Shown here: positions 1 through 10,121 of the stretch, piece by piece
Layout of the letters: each line of letters begins with the position of its first letter
How positions within the stretch are numbered: position 1 is the first letter of the stretch
Assembly (NCBI RefSeq): GCF_900292015.1
Contig: NZ_LR130759.1
Coordinates: 1,674,001 to 1,738,000 of the forward strand
DNA: 64,000 nucleotides
Source of the DNA: Mycobacterium basiliense
Lineage (GTDB): Bacteria; Actinomycetota; Actinomycetes; Mycobacteriales; Mycobacteriaceae
Direction of reading: 5' to 3'
The notes under the pieces: model-generated
The model's database searches: none
What the model saw: the letters and a program-made list of their open reading frames with translations, nothing else
Told to the model about the DNA's origin: nothing
Position numbers and translations under genes: made by a program

Positions 1-1012
1 CTCCGGTCAGTCCGTTGATGACCGCTTCACCTAGGCCACCGATGTTGGAGGTCACCAGCGGGGTGCCGGCCGCGGCGGCCTCCAGCGCAACCAGCCCAAA
101 CGGCTCGTAGTGGCTTGGTAATACGGCGACGTCGGCTCGATGCAACAAGGCCAGCAGTTCGTCGTGCTCGAGGTGGCCGACAAACGTGGTCGCCTTGAGC
201 ACCCGGTGCTTGCGGGCTTGCTCGATCAGCCAATCTTGTTGTGTTCCTTCGCCGGCAATCGTCAGTGTGGTACCGGGGTGGTTGCGTCTGATCCGCGGTA
301 GCGCAGCGATGGCGTTGTGCACGCCCTTCTCGTACTCCAGTCGCCCGACGTAGAGCAGCTCTGGTGGTCTGGTGCGCGGGCGGCGCGGTGCGAACGGCCA
401 GCGTGCTGCATCGATACCGTTGCGAATAACCGTGATTTCCGGAAGTCCGGGACCGAACAGCTCGGTGATCTCATCAGTCATCGACGCCGAACAGGTGATG
501 AGCGAATCGGATTCACGTACCAGCCAGGACTCTACCGCGTGCACTTGACGGCTGAGGTCTCCAGAAACCCACCCGGAATGGCGCCCGGCCTCTGTTGCGT
601 GAATGGTGGAAATCATTGGCACGTCGTAGAACTGGGCGAGGGCAATGGCTGGATGTGCCACCAGCCAGTCGTGTGCATGCACGATGTCGGGTTGCCAAGC
701 CTGGTCGGCGCCGTGGCGCTTAAGCGTCAGCCCGGCGCGGATCATGGCATGACCCATGGCAAGCGTCCACGCCATCATGTCGCTGCCGAAGGTGAATTCG
801 TGCGGATCTTGGGCGGCGGCGATCACCCGAACTCCCTCGCTGACCACGTCGGAGGAGGGGTGCGTGCTGGGATCGGTGCCGGACGGCCGCCGCGACAGCA
901 CAACGACCTCGTGACCTGCCGCGGCCAATGCGGTGGAGAGGTGGTGCACATGACGACCGAGCCCGCCGATCACCACCGGCGGGTACTCCCACGACACCAT
1001 CAGGATCTTCAT
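1..1012 (-). CDS. GT4 alpha-glucosyltransferase (Rv3032-like), C-terminus cut by window edge
   Basis: This family transfers glucose from a nucleotide sugar to build alpha-1,4 glucan. The M. tuberculosis homologue Rv3032 contributes to 6-O-methylglucose lipopolysaccharide (MGLP) and glycogen. The reading frame is open from ATG at 1012 to the window edge (337 codons; family about 410). The N-terminus MKILMVSWEYPP is followed by the GG donor/acceptor loop (VIGGLG). Near the edge EPFGLVALE gives the E-X7-E motif of GT4 retaining enzymes. The start has a G-rich stretch directly upstream. The next minus-strand gene upstream is the GH57 branching enzyme, 127 bp away, which supports a glucan role. 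The missing part is only the C-terminal tail. The family is certain; substrate specificity is inferred from synteny. Confidence 0.9.
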   Translation of the reverse strand, partial: MKILMVSWEYPPVVIGGLGRHVHHLSTALAAAGHEVVVLSRRPSGTDPSTHPSSDVVSEGVRVIAAAQDPHEFTFGSDMMAWTLAMGHAMIRAGLTLKRHGADQAWQPDIVHAHDWLVAHPAIALAQFYDVPMISTIHATEAGRHSGWVSGDLSRQVHAVESWLVRESDSLITCSASMTDEITELFGPGLPEITVIRNGIDAARWPFAPRRPRTRPPELLYVGRLEYEKGVHNAIAALPRIRRNHPGTTLTIAGEGTQQDWLIEQARKHRVLKATTFVGHLEHDELLALLHRADVAVLPSHYEPFGLVALEAAAAGTPLVTSNIGGLGEAVINGLTG

Positions 1013-1139
1013 GCCCCCCCATTTCGCCTTAGTCGCTGAGACTGCGGCCAGGGCGCGAATCCAACCGGCTCCCACGCCCTCGCCGCAGGATGGATGCCGG
1101 TACCGCAGTCTCGGTTGTCCAGCTGCCCCGACACGGGGG

Positions 1140-2747
1140 TCATTTGGGCAACCTTCTTGCATCCAGGGCGCCGAACAGACCGTCGGCGCGGTTCCAGCCA
1201 TCAGCGAGCCGCTGCGCGGTGTCGCGCCGCCCCGACGCCAGCGCGCCGGCGATTTCTCGGGTGGCGTGGGCATGCAGGTGCGCGCGATACCGCGCGTAAT
1301 CTGCGGCCGAGTCCTTACTCACCATGAAGGGCCAGTCGCTGGAGACGGTGAGCAGGGTCTCGCGCAGGATCTGATCGGCCACACGATCGCGGGGGATGGG
1401 CCCGTCCAGCGAGGCCCGCTGGGTCAGCGCTTTGTCGACGGTGGTCAATGCGGTGTCAACAATCTCGCTGTTGAGCTGGACCAGATCGGCCACCTGCTCG
1501 CCGCTCCAGACCTGCCAGTCTTTGCCTGAACCCCAAGAGCTGGGCGGCAATTCGACCGGTGTGCCGAGGTAGCCGCGATTCATCGCATCGCGCAGTGTTC
1601 CCACCCGTACGCCGGCGGCCGGCAATGCCCGCAGCACCCGCTGCAGCCAGGTCGGCCCCTCGTACCACCAGTGTCCGAACAACTCGGTGTCGAAGGCGGC
1701 GACCACATGGGCGGGTCGCCCGATGCGCTCGGATTCGGCGATCAGCCGGGCTCGTACCACGTCGACGAAGTCGGCGACGTGGACGTCGACCGCGCGGTCG
1801 GCGCGCTCCGGGTCGTAGGGTGCCTTGGCTTCGGAAGCCACATTGCGGCCCGTGACCCGGGCGGGTTTGAGGCCGGTCAGGTGGTCATAGGTGTGGAAAT
1901 CGCGATAGGCGGTGTGGCCGGGATACCCCGATTTTGGTGACCACACCCGGTAGCTGACCTGGAGGTCACGCCCGAACGCCACCACATCGCTGTCCCCGAC
2001 GGGCCGGCCCAGCGCGGTGTCACCGTGCAGCGACGGGCCGTCCACCATGAAGTGGGTGACCCCCGCCGCGGCGTAGTCGTTCTCCAAGCCCGGCGCGTAG
2101 GCACATTCAGGTGCCCAGATACCGCTCGGGCTTTCCCGATTTCGCGGCCCGAGCCGCAGCTGTGCGTCGGCGAGGCCCTCGCGCAGCGCGAATTCGCGTA
2201 GCCGGGGATGCAGCAGTGGCTGGAATGGGTGGGCGAGAGGACCGCCGAGCAGTTCCACTGTGTCGGCGTCCACCAGGCTGCGCAGCAGGGGGCTGCCACC
2301 GTGTCGCCACCAGGTGCCGAACTCGTCAAGCGCTTCCTCGGCTTGTGCGGACTCGCGAATTCCGAAGGCGCGCAACGCTTCCGGTGTACACGATAGGTAA
2401 TTCGCCGATTTCGACAATGGTGTGTGGCGCACGCTGGCGGCCTCGGCGGCGCGCAGCCGCCAGTTGGCCAGCCAGTGGTGCATTCCGTCCAGGCAATACG
2501 GGTCGTCAAGTTGGGCGTTGACCACCGGTGTCATGCCGAGAGTGATCAGCCCGCGGCGATCCTCGTCGGCCAGGGTGCGCAGCACCCGCAGCAGCGGCAG
2601 GTAAGCGGCCGACCACGATTGATAGAGCCACTCTTCACCGACCGGCCAGCGGCCGTGATGGGCCAGCCAGGGCAAGTGGGTGTGCAGCACCAGGGTGAAC
2701 ATGCCAGGCACCCGATCTGGCGAATTGGTCGCTGCCCGACTGGTCAA
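1140..2747 (-). CDS. GH57 1,4-alpha-glucan branching enzyme (Rv3031-like)
   Basis: This is a cytoplasmic GH57 branching enzyme that would introduce alpha-1,6 branches into the glucan made by the neighbouring glycosyltransferase, in MGLP/glycogen synthesis. The 535-residue protein opens with FTLVLHTHLPWL, the first GH57 motif. It carries the nucleophile Glu214 in WAPECAY and the acid/base Asp353 in FDTELFGHWW. The C-terminal helical domain ends EGLFGALD-like (DGLFGALDARRLPK). The start is TTG at 2747, whose last two bases overlap the TGA of the upstream methyltransferase gene (2744-2746), so the two are translationally coupled. An in-frame ATG at residue 16 (2702) is an alternative start and would leave the catalytic domain intact. 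Confidence 0.92.
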   Translation of the reverse strand: MTSRAATNSPDRVPGMFTLVLHTHLPWLAHHGRWPVGEEWLYQSWSAAYLPLLRVLRTLADEDRRGLITLGMTPVVNAQLDDPYCLDGMHHWLANWRLRAAEAASVRHTPLSKSANYLSCTPEALRAFGIRESAQAEEALDEFGTWWRHGGSPLLRSLVDADTVELLGGPLAHPFQPLLHPRLREFALREGLADAQLRLGPRNRESPSGIWAPECAYAPGLENDYAAAGVTHFMVDGPSLHGDTALGRPVGDSDVVAFGRDLQVSYRVWSPKSGYPGHTAYRDFHTYDHLTGLKPARVTGRNVASEAKAPYDPERADRAVDVHVADFVDVVRARLIAESERIGRPAHVVAAFDTELFGHWWYEGPTWLQRVLRALPAAGVRVGTLRDAMNRGYLGTPVELPPSSWGSGKDWQVWSGEQVADLVQLNSEIVDTALTTVDKALTQRASLDGPIPRDRVADQILRETLLTVSSDWPFMVSKDSAADYARYRAHLHAHATREIAGALASGRRDTAQRLADGWNRADGLFGALDARRLPK

Positions 2748-3562
2748 TGCCGCACCGCGATCGCAATCAGATCCAAGCTGTCGTCGATGTCGTGGGCCTG
2801 GTCCAGGTCGGCCGGGACAATGTCGAAGTCAGCGGTGGTAACCGCGGCGACGTCGGCCGCCAGTTGCGGTGACCACGGCGCGTCGGCCACTGCGCGTGCG
2901 ATCTGTGCGTCGATGATCGAGCCGCCATGGCGCGCATCCATCTCACGTAACCGCGTCCCGTGAAAGAGACCGCACATTTCCACCTCAGGAAAACCGGCGT
3001 CGACTAACAGCTCGGTGAGTTCGTCGGCGTTGAGTTCGCGGGTGTGAAACGGGTTGATCGGGGTTTCGCGGCCGGGGGAGAAGGTGATCCGGTTCGGGGT
3101 GGACACCATCACCAAACCCGAGGGGCGCAGCACCCGGGCGCACTCGCGCAGGAATTGGCCTTGGTCCCACAGGTGCTCGATGACCTGGAAGTTGACCACC
3201 ACGTCCATTGAGGCGTCGGGTAGCGGTAGCTCGGCCAGGTTGGCTTGCCTGACGTGTACACGCGGGTAGCGGGCGCGCACATGGTCCACCGCGGCCTGGT
3301 CGTAGTCCACGGCGACCACCCGACGAGCCACACCGGCGATCAGGTCCGCCCCGTAGCCCTCGCCGCAGCCGGCCTCGAGTACCTCCCTGCCCGCGCAGCG
3401 CGGCGCCAGTCGTTCGTAGGCGACCTCATGGCGGCGAAACCAGTAATTCTCGATGTCGAGGTTGGGGATGGTGCGTTCACCGGTCAGCATCAACTCCGCA
3501 CCGACCGCCGGCTGGCTGTCGGCCGGGGACTGGGGGCGAACCTCGGGAATGAATGCGCTCAT
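2744..3562 (-). CDS. SAM-dependent class I methyltransferase (Rv3030-like)
   Basis: The 272-residue protein carries a Rossmann methyltransferase fold. The glycine-rich SAM loop EAGCGEGYGAD lies at about residues 63-73, the acidic end of strand 2 is VVAVDYD, and motif IV is VVNFQVIEHL. It is first in a minus-strand run with the GH57 branching enzyme (2-nt coupling) and the GT4 glycosyltransferase, so a role in methylating the polymethylated glucan MGLP is a reasonable inference but is not shown by the sequence. The start is ATG at 3562. The divergent gene fixA begins 264 bp away, so the region between holds both promoters. Confidence 0.85.
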   Translation of the reverse strand: MSAFIPEVRPQSPADSQPAVGAELMLTGERTIPNLDIENYWFRRHEVAYERLAPRCAGREVLEAGCGEGYGADLIAGVARRVVAVDYDQAAVDHVRARYPRVHVRQANLAELPLPDASMDVVVNFQVIEHLWDQGQFLRECARVLRPSGLVMVSTPNRITFSPGRETPINPFHTRELNADELTELLVDAGFPEVEMCGLFHGTRLREMDARHGGSIIDAQIARAVADAPWSPQLAADVAAVTTADFDIVPADLDQAHDIDDSLDLIAIAVRH

Positions 3563-3727
3563 TGCTAAGGCAGGCTAACCCGTACCGCCCGATTCGCGAA
3601 CCGGGCACCGGACACGTGTGCAGCAACGAGGCGGTCCACGCCCACGGCGTCCGGCGTGGCTGACGGGGGGAGGAGCGGGCAATTAGCCCAGTACCACCCG
3701 CTAAGGTGTGAGGGCAGACCGCAAAAA

Positions 3728-3743
3728 GTTACCGTCTAGTAAC
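3728..3743. promoter_or_regulatory. Palindrome upstream of fixA, possible operator
   Basis: GTTAC-N6-GTAAC is a perfect 5-bp inverted repeat in the 263-bp divergent gap between the methyltransferase gene and fixA, 83 bp before the fixA start. Its size and AT-richness stand out in GC-rich surroundings and suit a dimeric regulator. No regulator is named by the sequence. Confidence 0.35.
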
Positions 3744-3825
3744 ATGCCTGTGCGGTTTTGAAACGCGTGACAGAGTCCGGTAGCCCGACGCCGCCGGACG
3801 CCTTCGAGGAGGACGAGCCACACCT

Positions 3826-4617
3826 ATGACGAACATTGTGGTCCTGATCAAGCAGGTCCCGGACACCTGGTCGGAGCGCAAGCTGACCGAGGGTGACTGG
3901 ACGCTCGACCGCGAGGCCGCAGACGCGGTCCTGGACGAGATCAACGAGCGCGCGGTGGAAGAGGCGCTGCAGATCCGGGAGCGGGAGGGCGGCGAGGGGT
4001 CGGTCACCGTGCTGACCGCGGGCCCCGAGCGCGCCACCGAGGCGATCCGCAAGGCGTTGTCCATGGGCGCCGACAAGGCCGTCCATCTCAAAGACGATGG
4101 CATGCACGGCTCGGATGTCATTCAGACCGGCTGGGCGCTAGCCCGTGCGCTGGGCACCATCGAAGGCACCGAGCTGGTGATTGCCGGTAACGAATCCACC
4201 GACGGGGTGGGCGGCGCGGTGCCGGCCATTATCGCCGAGTACCTGGGTCTGCCGCAGCTGACCCACTTGCGCAAGCTGTCCGTGGAGGGCGGCAAAGTCA
4301 CCGGCGAGCGGGAGACCGACGAGGGCGTATTCACTCTCGAAGCCACGCTTCCGGCGGTGGTCAGCGTCAACGAGAAGATCAACGAGCCGCGCTTCCCGTC
4401 GTTCAAGGGCATCATGGCCGCCAAGAAGAAGGAAGTCACCGTGCTGACCCTGGCCGAGATCGGTGTCGAGGCCGACGAGGTCGGGCTGGCCAACGCCGGG
4501 TCGACGGTGCTGTCTTCAACACCCAAGCCGCCGAAAACGGCCGGTGAGAAGGTCACCGACGAGGGCGAAGGCGGCAACCAGATCGTGCAGTATCTGGTGG
4601 CCCAGAAAATCATCTGA
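3826..4617 (+). CDS. fixA: Electron transfer flavoprotein beta subunit
   Basis: This is the small (beta) subunit of the heterodimeric ETF, which takes electrons from acyl-CoA dehydrogenases and passes them to a membrane ETF oxidoreductase. The 263-residue protein begins MTNIVVLIKQVPDT, a typical ETF-beta start. It contains AGNESTDGVGGAVPAIIAEY, the AMP/nucleotide-binding segment, and ends with the partner-embracing arm (IVQYLVAQKII). fixB follows after 37 bp, so they form one operon. The gene matches Rv3029c in size and order. Confidence 0.96.
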   Translation: MTNIVVLIKQVPDTWSERKLTEGDWTLDREAADAVLDEINERAVEEALQIREREGGEGSVTVLTAGPERATEAIRKALSMGADKAVHLKDDGMHGSDVIQTGWALARALGTIEGTELVIAGNESTDGVGGAVPAIIAEYLGLPQLTHLRKLSVEGGKVTGERETDEGVFTLEATLPAVVSVNEKINEPRFPSFKGIMAAKKKEVTVLTLAEIGVEADEVGLANAGSTVLSSTPKPPKTAGEKVTDEGEGGNQIVQYLVAQKII

Positions 4618-4654
4618 CGAGCGCTACCCACAGACGTAGAGAGCGATATAACCC

Positions 4655-5611
4655 ATGGCTGAAGTACTGGTGCTCGTTGAGCACGCTGAAGGGGCGTTGA
4701 AGAAGGTCAGCGCCGAATTGATTACCGCCGCGCGTGTGTTGGGCGAGCCGGCGGCCGTCGTTGTCGGTGCTCCGGGCGCCGCCGGGCCGCTGATCGACGG
4801 GCTCAAGGCGGCCGGTGCCGCCAAGATCTACGTCGCCGAGTCCGACGTGGTCGATCAGTACCTGGTGGCACCGTTTGTCGACGTGCTGGCGGGGCTGGCG
4901 GAGTCCTCGGCGCCGGCTGCCGTGCTGGTGGCCGCGACCGCCGATGGCAAGGAGATCGCCGGCCGTCTCGCGGCCCGGATCGGATCCGGCCTGCTCGTCG
5001 ACGTGGTCGAGGTCAAAGCCGGTGCAGTGGGCATCCACAGCATCTTCGGTGGTGCCTTCACCGTCGAGGCTCAGGCCAACGGCGACACCCCGGTGATTTC
5101 CGTGCGCGCCGGAGCGATCGAGGCGGAGCCGGCCGACGGTGCTGGGGAGCGGGTCAGCGTGGACGTGCCGGCACCCGCCGAAAATGCGACCAAGATCACC
5201 TCACGCGAACCGGCGGTCGCCGGTGACCGTCCCGAGCTGACGGAGGCCACCGTGGTGGTGTCCGGTGGCCGTGGTGTGGGCAGCGCGGAGAATTTCAGCG
5301 TGGTCGAGGCGCTGGCCGACTCGTTGGGCGGCGCCGTCGGTGCCTCGCGTGCGGCGGTCGACTCCGGCTACTACCCGGGCCAGTTCCAGGTGGGTCAGAC
5401 GGGCAAGACGGTGTCACCGCAGCTCTACATCGCGCTGGGCATCTCCGGAGCGATCCAGCACCGCGCCGGCATGCAGACGTCGAAGACCATCGTCGCGGTC
5501 AACAAAGACGAAGAGGCGCCGATCTTCGAGATCGCTGACTACGGCGTGGTCGGTGATCTGTTCAAGGTTGCACCTCAACTAACCGAGGGAGTCAAGGCTC
5601 GCAAGGGCTGA
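4655..5611 (+). CDS. fixB: Electron transfer flavoprotein alpha subunit
   Basis: This is the large (alpha) ETF subunit and binds FAD. In the 318-residue protein the C-terminal FAD domain holds [20 protein letters not shown] and [15 protein letters not shown], the conserved ETF-alpha FAD signature ([19 protein letters not shown]). The N-terminal domain ([13 protein letters not shown]) pairs with FixA. It is the second gene of the fixA-fixB operon and is followed within 21 bp by a strong hairpin that should end transcription. Confidence 0.96.
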   Translation: MAEVLVLVEHAEGALKKVSAELITAARVLGEPAAVVVGAPGAAGPLIDGLKAAGAAKIYVAESDVVDQYLVAPFVDVLAGLAESSAPAAVLVAATADGKEIAGRLAARIGSGLLVDVVEVKAGAVGIHSIFGGAFTVEAQANGDTPVISVRAGAIEAEPADGAGERVSVDVPAPAENATKITSREPAVAGDRPELTEATVVVSGGRGVGSAENFSVVEALADSLGGAVGASRAAVDSGYYPGQFQVGQTGKTVSPQLYIALGISGAIQHRAGMQTSKTIVAVNKDEEAPIFEIADYGVVGDLFKVAPQLTEGVKARKG

Positions 5612-5631
5612 CACTTCTCCGGTACGGCAGC

Positions 5632-5666
5632 CAACGGCCCCGCGGTAGGCGGGGCCGTTGCATTTT
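5632..5666. terminator. Intrinsic terminator between fixB and the PE_PGRS gene
   Basis: There is a perfect 12-bp stem (5632-5643 with 5649-5660) with a 5-nt GGTAG loop, followed by CATTTTGTGG. It lies between two convergent genes, fixB (+) and the PE_PGRS gene (-), and could work in both directions. Confidence 0.85.
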
Positions 5667-5678
5667 GTGGGTGCGTCG

Positions 5679-8600
5679 TTAGCCGTAACGCAGCCCGCTC
5701 TTGCCGTCGACGCCATCGAGCCCGTCTTCTCCGCTGTTCCCTGGATTGACCGGTGCGGCGGCGGCTCCACCGGTGGCCCCGGCACCGCCGGCGCCACCGC
5801 TACCGATCAGCTGGGCGGACCCGCCGCTGCCACCGCTGCCGCCATTGCCTCCGGAAACACGTTGGGTGTAGGTGATGCCGCCGGCGCCGCCCGCTCCGCC
5901 GGCGCCGCCCTCGCCATACAGCCGTCCGCTGGCGCCGCCCGCTCCGCCGTTGCCGCCCGGTCCACCCATTCCTGAGGGAGGGCCGACGTCGGGGTCGTTG
6001 ACCCCGATACCGCCCACACCGCCGTGGCCGCCCGCCCCGCCGTTGCCGACTATCCACCCAGCGCCGCCGCCGTTGCCGCCGGCTCCGCCGGCACCGGCAT
6101 TCAACGAACCGCTCAGACCGCCGGCCCCACCGGCCGCACCGGCGCCACCGGAACCGAACAGGCCCGCGGCGCCACCGCTGCCCCCCGCTCCGCCACTGCC
6201 ACCAAAGTCGCCCTCGATAATGGAACTGGCGTTGAATACCACGCGACCATCTCCGCCGGCCCCGCCCTGGCCGCCATCCCCGGCGTTGCCGAACAGTCGT
6301 CCGCCGGCTCCGCCGTCGCCGCCGTGGCCGCCGACGCCGGCGCCGAATCCGCCGAGCCCGGCGGCCCCGCCGGCGGCGCCGTCACCGCCGACGCCGAACA
6401 GTCCGGCCGCACCCCCGTTGCCCCCGGCACCGCCGGCGCCCCCGTTGAACGAGTTGTTCACAAACGTGTTGCCGGCGAACACAGAAATGAAGCTCCCGTC
6501 TCCGCCAACCCCACCCTGGCCGCCATCCCCGGCGTTGCCGTACAGCCAGCCGCCGGCACCGCCGTTGCCGCCGTCGCCGCCGTTGCCGGTGGCATCATTG
6601 CCCGCAACACCGCCGGCCCCACCGACCGCACCGGCCCCGCCGGCGCCGAACAGGCCGGCGGCGCCCCCGGCGCCTCCGGCGCCACCACTACCGCTGAACG
6701 CACCGGAAACGGTGTTGGCGCCGATGGCGGTGTAGTTTCCGGCCCCGCCGCTTCCGCCTTGCCCGCCGGTTCCGCCGTCGCCGTACAGCCAGCCGCCGCG
6801 GCCACCGTCGCCGCCGTTGCCGCCGTTGCCGGAGCCCCCGTTGGAGTCCCCGGTGATCCCGCCGGCCCCGCCGGCTGCGCCGTCGCCACCGGCGCCGAAC
6901 AGACCCGCAGCGCCACCGGTGCCACCGGCGCCACCGCTACCACCGAAGAGACCGCCGGAGGCGGCGTTTCCGCTTCCGCCGGACCCACCTTGCCCGCCGG
7001 CGCCGGCCGCGCCGGCCACCCAGCCGCCGTCGCCGCCGGCACCGCCGGCGCCGCCGCTGCCGGCGGAGGCACCGGTCAGTCCGGCCGGGTCGGCCGGGTC
7101 GATTCCGCCGGCGGTTCCGCCGGTTCCGCCGGCCCCGCCGGCCCCGCCGGCACCCCACCATCCGGCGGTTCCGCCGGCGCCGCCGGCACCGGCGTTGCCG
7201 CCGTTGAACCCGAACGCACCGGCAACGCCCGCTCCGCCGGCACCACCGATTCCGCCATTGCCGAATAGCCAGCCGCCGGCCCCGCCGGCCCCACCGACTG
7301 CTCCGGCCCCGCCGGCACCGCCGTTGCCGCCGTCGCCGATCAATCCCGCCGCGCCGCCGGCGCCACCGGCCTGGCCGGCACCGCCGGGCGCGCCGTCGCC
7401 ACCATTGCCGTAGAGCCATCCGCCGGCGCCGCCGGACTGTCCCGGCGATGTCGCGTCTGCCCCGTCACCGATGAGCGGGCGGCCCAGCAGCGACTGGTCG
7501 GACAGGGCCCCGTCCGCGCCCGCGGCGCCGCCGACCCCAGTCAGCCCGTCATTGCCTGGGATTGCGGCACCGGGTGCGGCTCCGCCGCCGCCCCCGGTCC
7601 CGCCGATGCCGCCGCTACCGAACATTTGCGCCGCTCCGCCGCCGCCGCCGTTTCCGCCGTTGCCCCCGGACACGCCATCGGAGTAGGTGAGGCCGCCGCT
7701 GCCGCCGTTGCCGCCGGCGCCGCCGTTTCCGTAGAGCCACCCGCTGGTGCCGCCGGTGCCGCCGGCCCCGCCGGCGCCGCCGATGCCGTCGACGAAGCCG
7801 ATGTCGGTGTCGTTGACTCCCGATCCGCCGGCCCCGCCTCGCCCGCCGGCCCCGCCGTCACCGAGCAGCTGTCCGCCGGCCCCGCCGGCGCCGCCCGCGC
7901 CTCCGCTGCCGCCGTTGTCGGCTCCGCTGAGCCCGCCGGATCCGCCTGTCCCACCGGCACCCCCGGTACCGATCAGGCCAGCGGCGCCGCCGCCGCCGCC
8001 GGCCCCGCCGGCGCCGCCCACGTCACCAAAGTCCACAAGGCCGTCGCCGTAGGTGAAGTAGCTGTCTCCACCCGCACCGCCCTGTCCGCCATCCCCGGCG
8101 TTGCCGAACAGCCGCCCACCGGCTCCGCCATGGCCGCCGACACCCCCGCTGCCTGCTGTGATCCCCCCGATCCCGGCGGATCCACCGGCACCGCCGACCC
8201 CGCCGGTCCCGAAGAGCCCGGCGGCGCCGCCGCTACCTCCGGAGCCGCCCGCGCCGCCGACCGCGGCGAGGGCGTAGTGGCTACTCAGGAATAGCCGCCC
8301 TTCGCCGCCGATCCCGCCCGCACCGCCGGCCCCAGCGTCGCCGAACAGCCATCCGCCGCTACCGCCATCACCACCGGTGCCGCCGGCGCCGGTGGTGTCG
8401 AGCCCGAAGAGCCCACCCGTTCCGCCGGTTCCACCGGCGCCGCCGGCGCCGATCAATCCCGCGGTGCCCCCGGCGCCCCCGGCGCCCCCCTGACCGCTGG
8501 AGTAGGTCTGAACAGAGCTGCCCGTGGAGTCGATGTAGCCGCCGGCGCCGCCGCTTCCGCCGTGCCCGCCGGCCCCGGCGTTGCCGTAGAGCCACCCACC

Positions 8601-9617
8601 CCGGCCACCGTCACCGCCGCCACCGCCGTTGCCGCCACCACCGACGTTCCCGGTGAGCCCGCCGTCCCCGCCGGCACCACCGAGCCCGCCGGCCCCGAAC
8701 AGTCCGGCCGCACCTCCGGTGCCACCGGTGCCGCCGCTGCCCCCAAACAGACCCTGCGCGCTGGCGTTTCCGTCACCACCAGCACCACCTTGTCCGCCGG
8801 AACCGGCGTCGCCGAACAGCCATCCGCCGGCTCCGCCACTGCCGCCGTTGCCGCCGCTACCAGCGGAGATGCCGATGACGTTGTTTCCGTCAATGCCGCC
8901 GGCGGCGCCGCCGGTTCCGCCGGCCCCGCCGGCTCCGCCTTCGCCCCACCACGCGGCGGCACCACCTGCGCCGCCGGCCCCGGCATTGCCGCCGTTGAAG
9001 CCGGGCGCGCCGGCTAGGCCGGACCCGCCGGCCCCGCCGGCACCGCCGTTGCCAAGGAGCCACCCGCCGGCCCCGCCGGCACCGCCGGTGGCGCCGGCCC
9101 CACCGGCGCCACCGATACCGCCATTGCCGATTAGCCCCGCAGCGCCACCGGCGCCCCCGGTGACGCCGGGGTTTGTGCCGGCTGCACCGTTGCCACCGTT
9201 GCCAAACAGCAACCCGCCCGCCCCGCCGGCTTGGCCGGGAGCCGTCCCGTCGGCACCGTTGCCGATCAGCTTGCGCCCTAGCAATGCCTGCGTGGGCGCG
9301 TTGATCAGGGCCAGCATGGCTTCCAGCGGCGATGCGTTGACCGCCTCGGCGGCGGCGTACTGACCTTCCGCGTTGGCTAGCGTCTGCACGAACTGTCGAT
9401 GAAACGCGCTCATCTGAGCGCTGAGGCTTTGATACTCCTGGGCATGGGTGCCGAGCACCGCCGCGATCGCCGCCGATACCTCGTCGGCGGCCGCGGCCGC
9501 CAGCGTTGTGGTCGGGACTGCTGCCGCGGCATTGGCCACGTTGATTGCTGAGCCAATGCCCGCCAAATCCGTAGCGGCCGAAGCCAGCATTTCTGGGACT
9601 GTCACCAGATACGACAT
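5679..9617 (-). CDS. PE_PGRS family protein with duplicated PGRS domain
   Basis: This is a PE_PGRS surface or secreted protein. The PE domain (about residues 1-100) begins [20 protein letters not shown] and carries the type VII secretion signal YxxxE (YAAAE) after its helices. A linker with [13 protein letters not shown] leads into a very long Gly-Ala-rich PGRS domain of GGAGG/GGNGG repeats interrupted by GLFG, GWLFG and GLIG segments. The chosen start is ATG at 9617, preceded by GGGAGGAAAGCG. An upstream in-frame ATG (9650) is less likely because PE proteins begin MSY/MSF. The protein is 1,312 residues, large for the family. The PGRS domain is two similar halves (see the repeat entries). Function is unknown; such proteins are exported through ESX-5 in other mycobacteria. 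I know of no gene at this site in M. tuberculosis. Confidence 0.93.
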   Translation of the reverse strand: MSYLVTVPEMLASAATDLAGIGSAINVANAAAAVPTTTLAAAAADEVSAAIAAVLGTHAQEYQSLSAQMSAFHRQFVQTLANAEGQYAAAEAVNASPLEAMLALINAPTQALLGRKLIGNGADGTAPGQAGGAGGLLFGNGGNGAAGTNPGVTGGAGGAAGLIGNGGIGGAGGAGATGGAGGAGGWLLGNGGAGGAGGSGLAGAPGFNGGNAGAGGAGGAAAWWGEGGAGGAGGTGGAAGGIDGNNVIGISAGSGGNGGSGGAGGWLFGDAGSGGQGGAGGDGNASAQGLFGGSGGTGGTGGAAGLFGAGGLGGAGGDGGLTGNVGGGGNGGGGGDGGRGGWLYGNAGAGGHGGSGGAGGYIDSTGSSVQTYSSGQGGAGGAGGTAGLIGAGGAGGTGGTGGLFGLDTTGAGGTGGDGGSGGWLFGDAGAGGAGGIGGEGRLFLSSHYALAAVGGAGGSGGSGGAAGLFGTGGVGGAGGSAGIGGITAGSGGVGGHGGAGGRLFGNAGDGGQGGAGGDSYFTYGDGLVDFGDVGGAGGAGGGGGAAGLIGTGGAGGTGGSGGLSGADNGGSGGAGGAGGAGGQLLGDGGAGGRGGAGGSGVNDTDIGFVDGIGGAGGAGGTGGTSGWLYGNGGAGGNGGSGGLTYSDGVSGGNGGNGGGGGAAQMFGSGGIGGTGGGGGAAPGAAIPGNDGLTGVGGAAGADGALSDQSLLGRPLIGDGADATSPGQSGGAGGWLYGNGGDGAPGGAGQAGGAGGAAGLIGDGGNGGAGGAGAVGGAGGAGGWLFGNGGIGGAGGAGVAGAFGFNGGNAGAGGAGGTAGWWGAGGAGGAGGTGGTAGGIDPADPAGLTGASAGSGGAGGAGGDGGWVAGAAGAGGQGGSGGSGNAASGGLFGGSGGAGGTGGAAGLFGAGGDGAAGGAGGITGDSNGGSGNGGNGGDGGRGGWLYGDGGTGGQGGSGGAGNYTAIGANTVSGAFSGSGGAGGAGGAAGLFGAGGAGAVGGAGGVAGNDATGNGGDGGNGGAGGWLYGNAGDGGQGGVGGDGSFISVFAGNTFVNNSFNGGAGGAGGNGGAAGLFGVGGDGAAGGAAGLGGFGAGVGGHGGDGGAGGRLFGNAGDGGQGGAGGDGRVVFNASSIIEGDFGGSGGAGGSGGAAGLFGSGGAGAAGGAGGLSGSLNAGAGGAGGNGGGAGWIVGNGGAGGHGGVGGIGVNDPDVGPPSGMGGPGGNGGAGGASGRLYGEGGAGGAGGAGGITYTQRVSGGNGGSGGSGGSAQLIGSGGAGGAGATGGAAAAPVNPGNSGEDGLDGVDGKSGLRYG
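5682..7490 (-). repeat. PGRS half-domain, copy 2
   Basis: This is the second half, about 603 codons. It reopens with the linker-like [13 protein letters not shown], then repeats [16 protein letters not shown], a WW segment (TAGWWGAGG), [13 protein letters not shown] and PGNSG before the stop. The internal GRPLIG linker, normally seen once after the PE domain, marks the duplication boundary. Confidence 0.75.
7491..9284 (-). repeat. PGRS half-domain, copy 1
   Basis: This is the first of two long similar halves of the PGRS domain, about 598 codons. It opens [13 protein letters not shown], contains the landmark sequence [16 protein letters not shown] and a WW-containing segment (AAAWWGEGG), and ends in [14 protein letters not shown] and PGNDG. 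Copy 2 repeats the same landmarks in the same order. Confidence 0.75.
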
Positions 9618-10121
9618 CGCTTTCCTCCCACGCGGTTGTCGTCGGCCCATCAGGCAGAAACTCAGCGTATCGGCAATCCAACCCTATGTTTATTGTTTTC
9701 TCTGGATTGTTCGCCGGCCCGCCGCTGCAGGCCGGCGTCAGGCCCGCGTGGATCTCGAATTATGCCGTGAGACAACGACATAACGTTCGATCGGTCGGTG
9801 AGGTGCAGAGGCCACAGGATATTCGGATGCCGGCGTATGAATCGAGAAATGGTTCCGGTCTTTGGCGGCGTCGTGCAGCCGCATTCGAGGCGGATAATGC
9901 CTCGTAGCTTGTTGCTGGGCGCAACTCAATGCCAAATTCAGCTAGCGCACATGGGCCGTTCCGGGATTCTTCGCGGCGTTCGATCGTTGTTCACGATCCG
10001 GCAAGGTTTCTGCGCACCACGCGACCGCGGTGATCGAGCTGCGACGTTTTGTCATCTGACGTGCACCGACATGTCATAGCGCCGACGCCAATTCGCTGAC
10101 CGATTACGCCACGTTGTTGGC
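9618..10121. other. Intergenic region upstream of the PE_PGRS and OlsB-like genes
   Basis: This is a 504-bp divergent gap with no convincing gene; short open frames here have no family features. A markedly AT-richer stretch at about 9680-9712 (TTTATTGTTTTCTC) lies 60-95 bp before the PE_PGRS start and is a likely promoter zone for it. The OlsB-like gene has only a weak ribosome site. Confidence 0.5.

Noticed and set aside
317..1039. 240-codon plus-strand frame at the left edge
   Set aside because: It is antisense to the glycosyltransferase gene, which shows clear GT4 motifs on the minus strand.
5658..9363. Long proline/alanine-rich frames on the plus strand opposite the PE_PGRS gene
   Set aside because: They are the mirror image of the GGAGG repeats on the minus strand. 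They have no start context or domain, and the PE domain and ribosome site fix the coding strand as minus.
9686..10079. Two plus-strand frames upstream of the OlsB-like gene
   Set aside because: There is no recognisable domain and they overlap each other in different frames in a promoter-like region.
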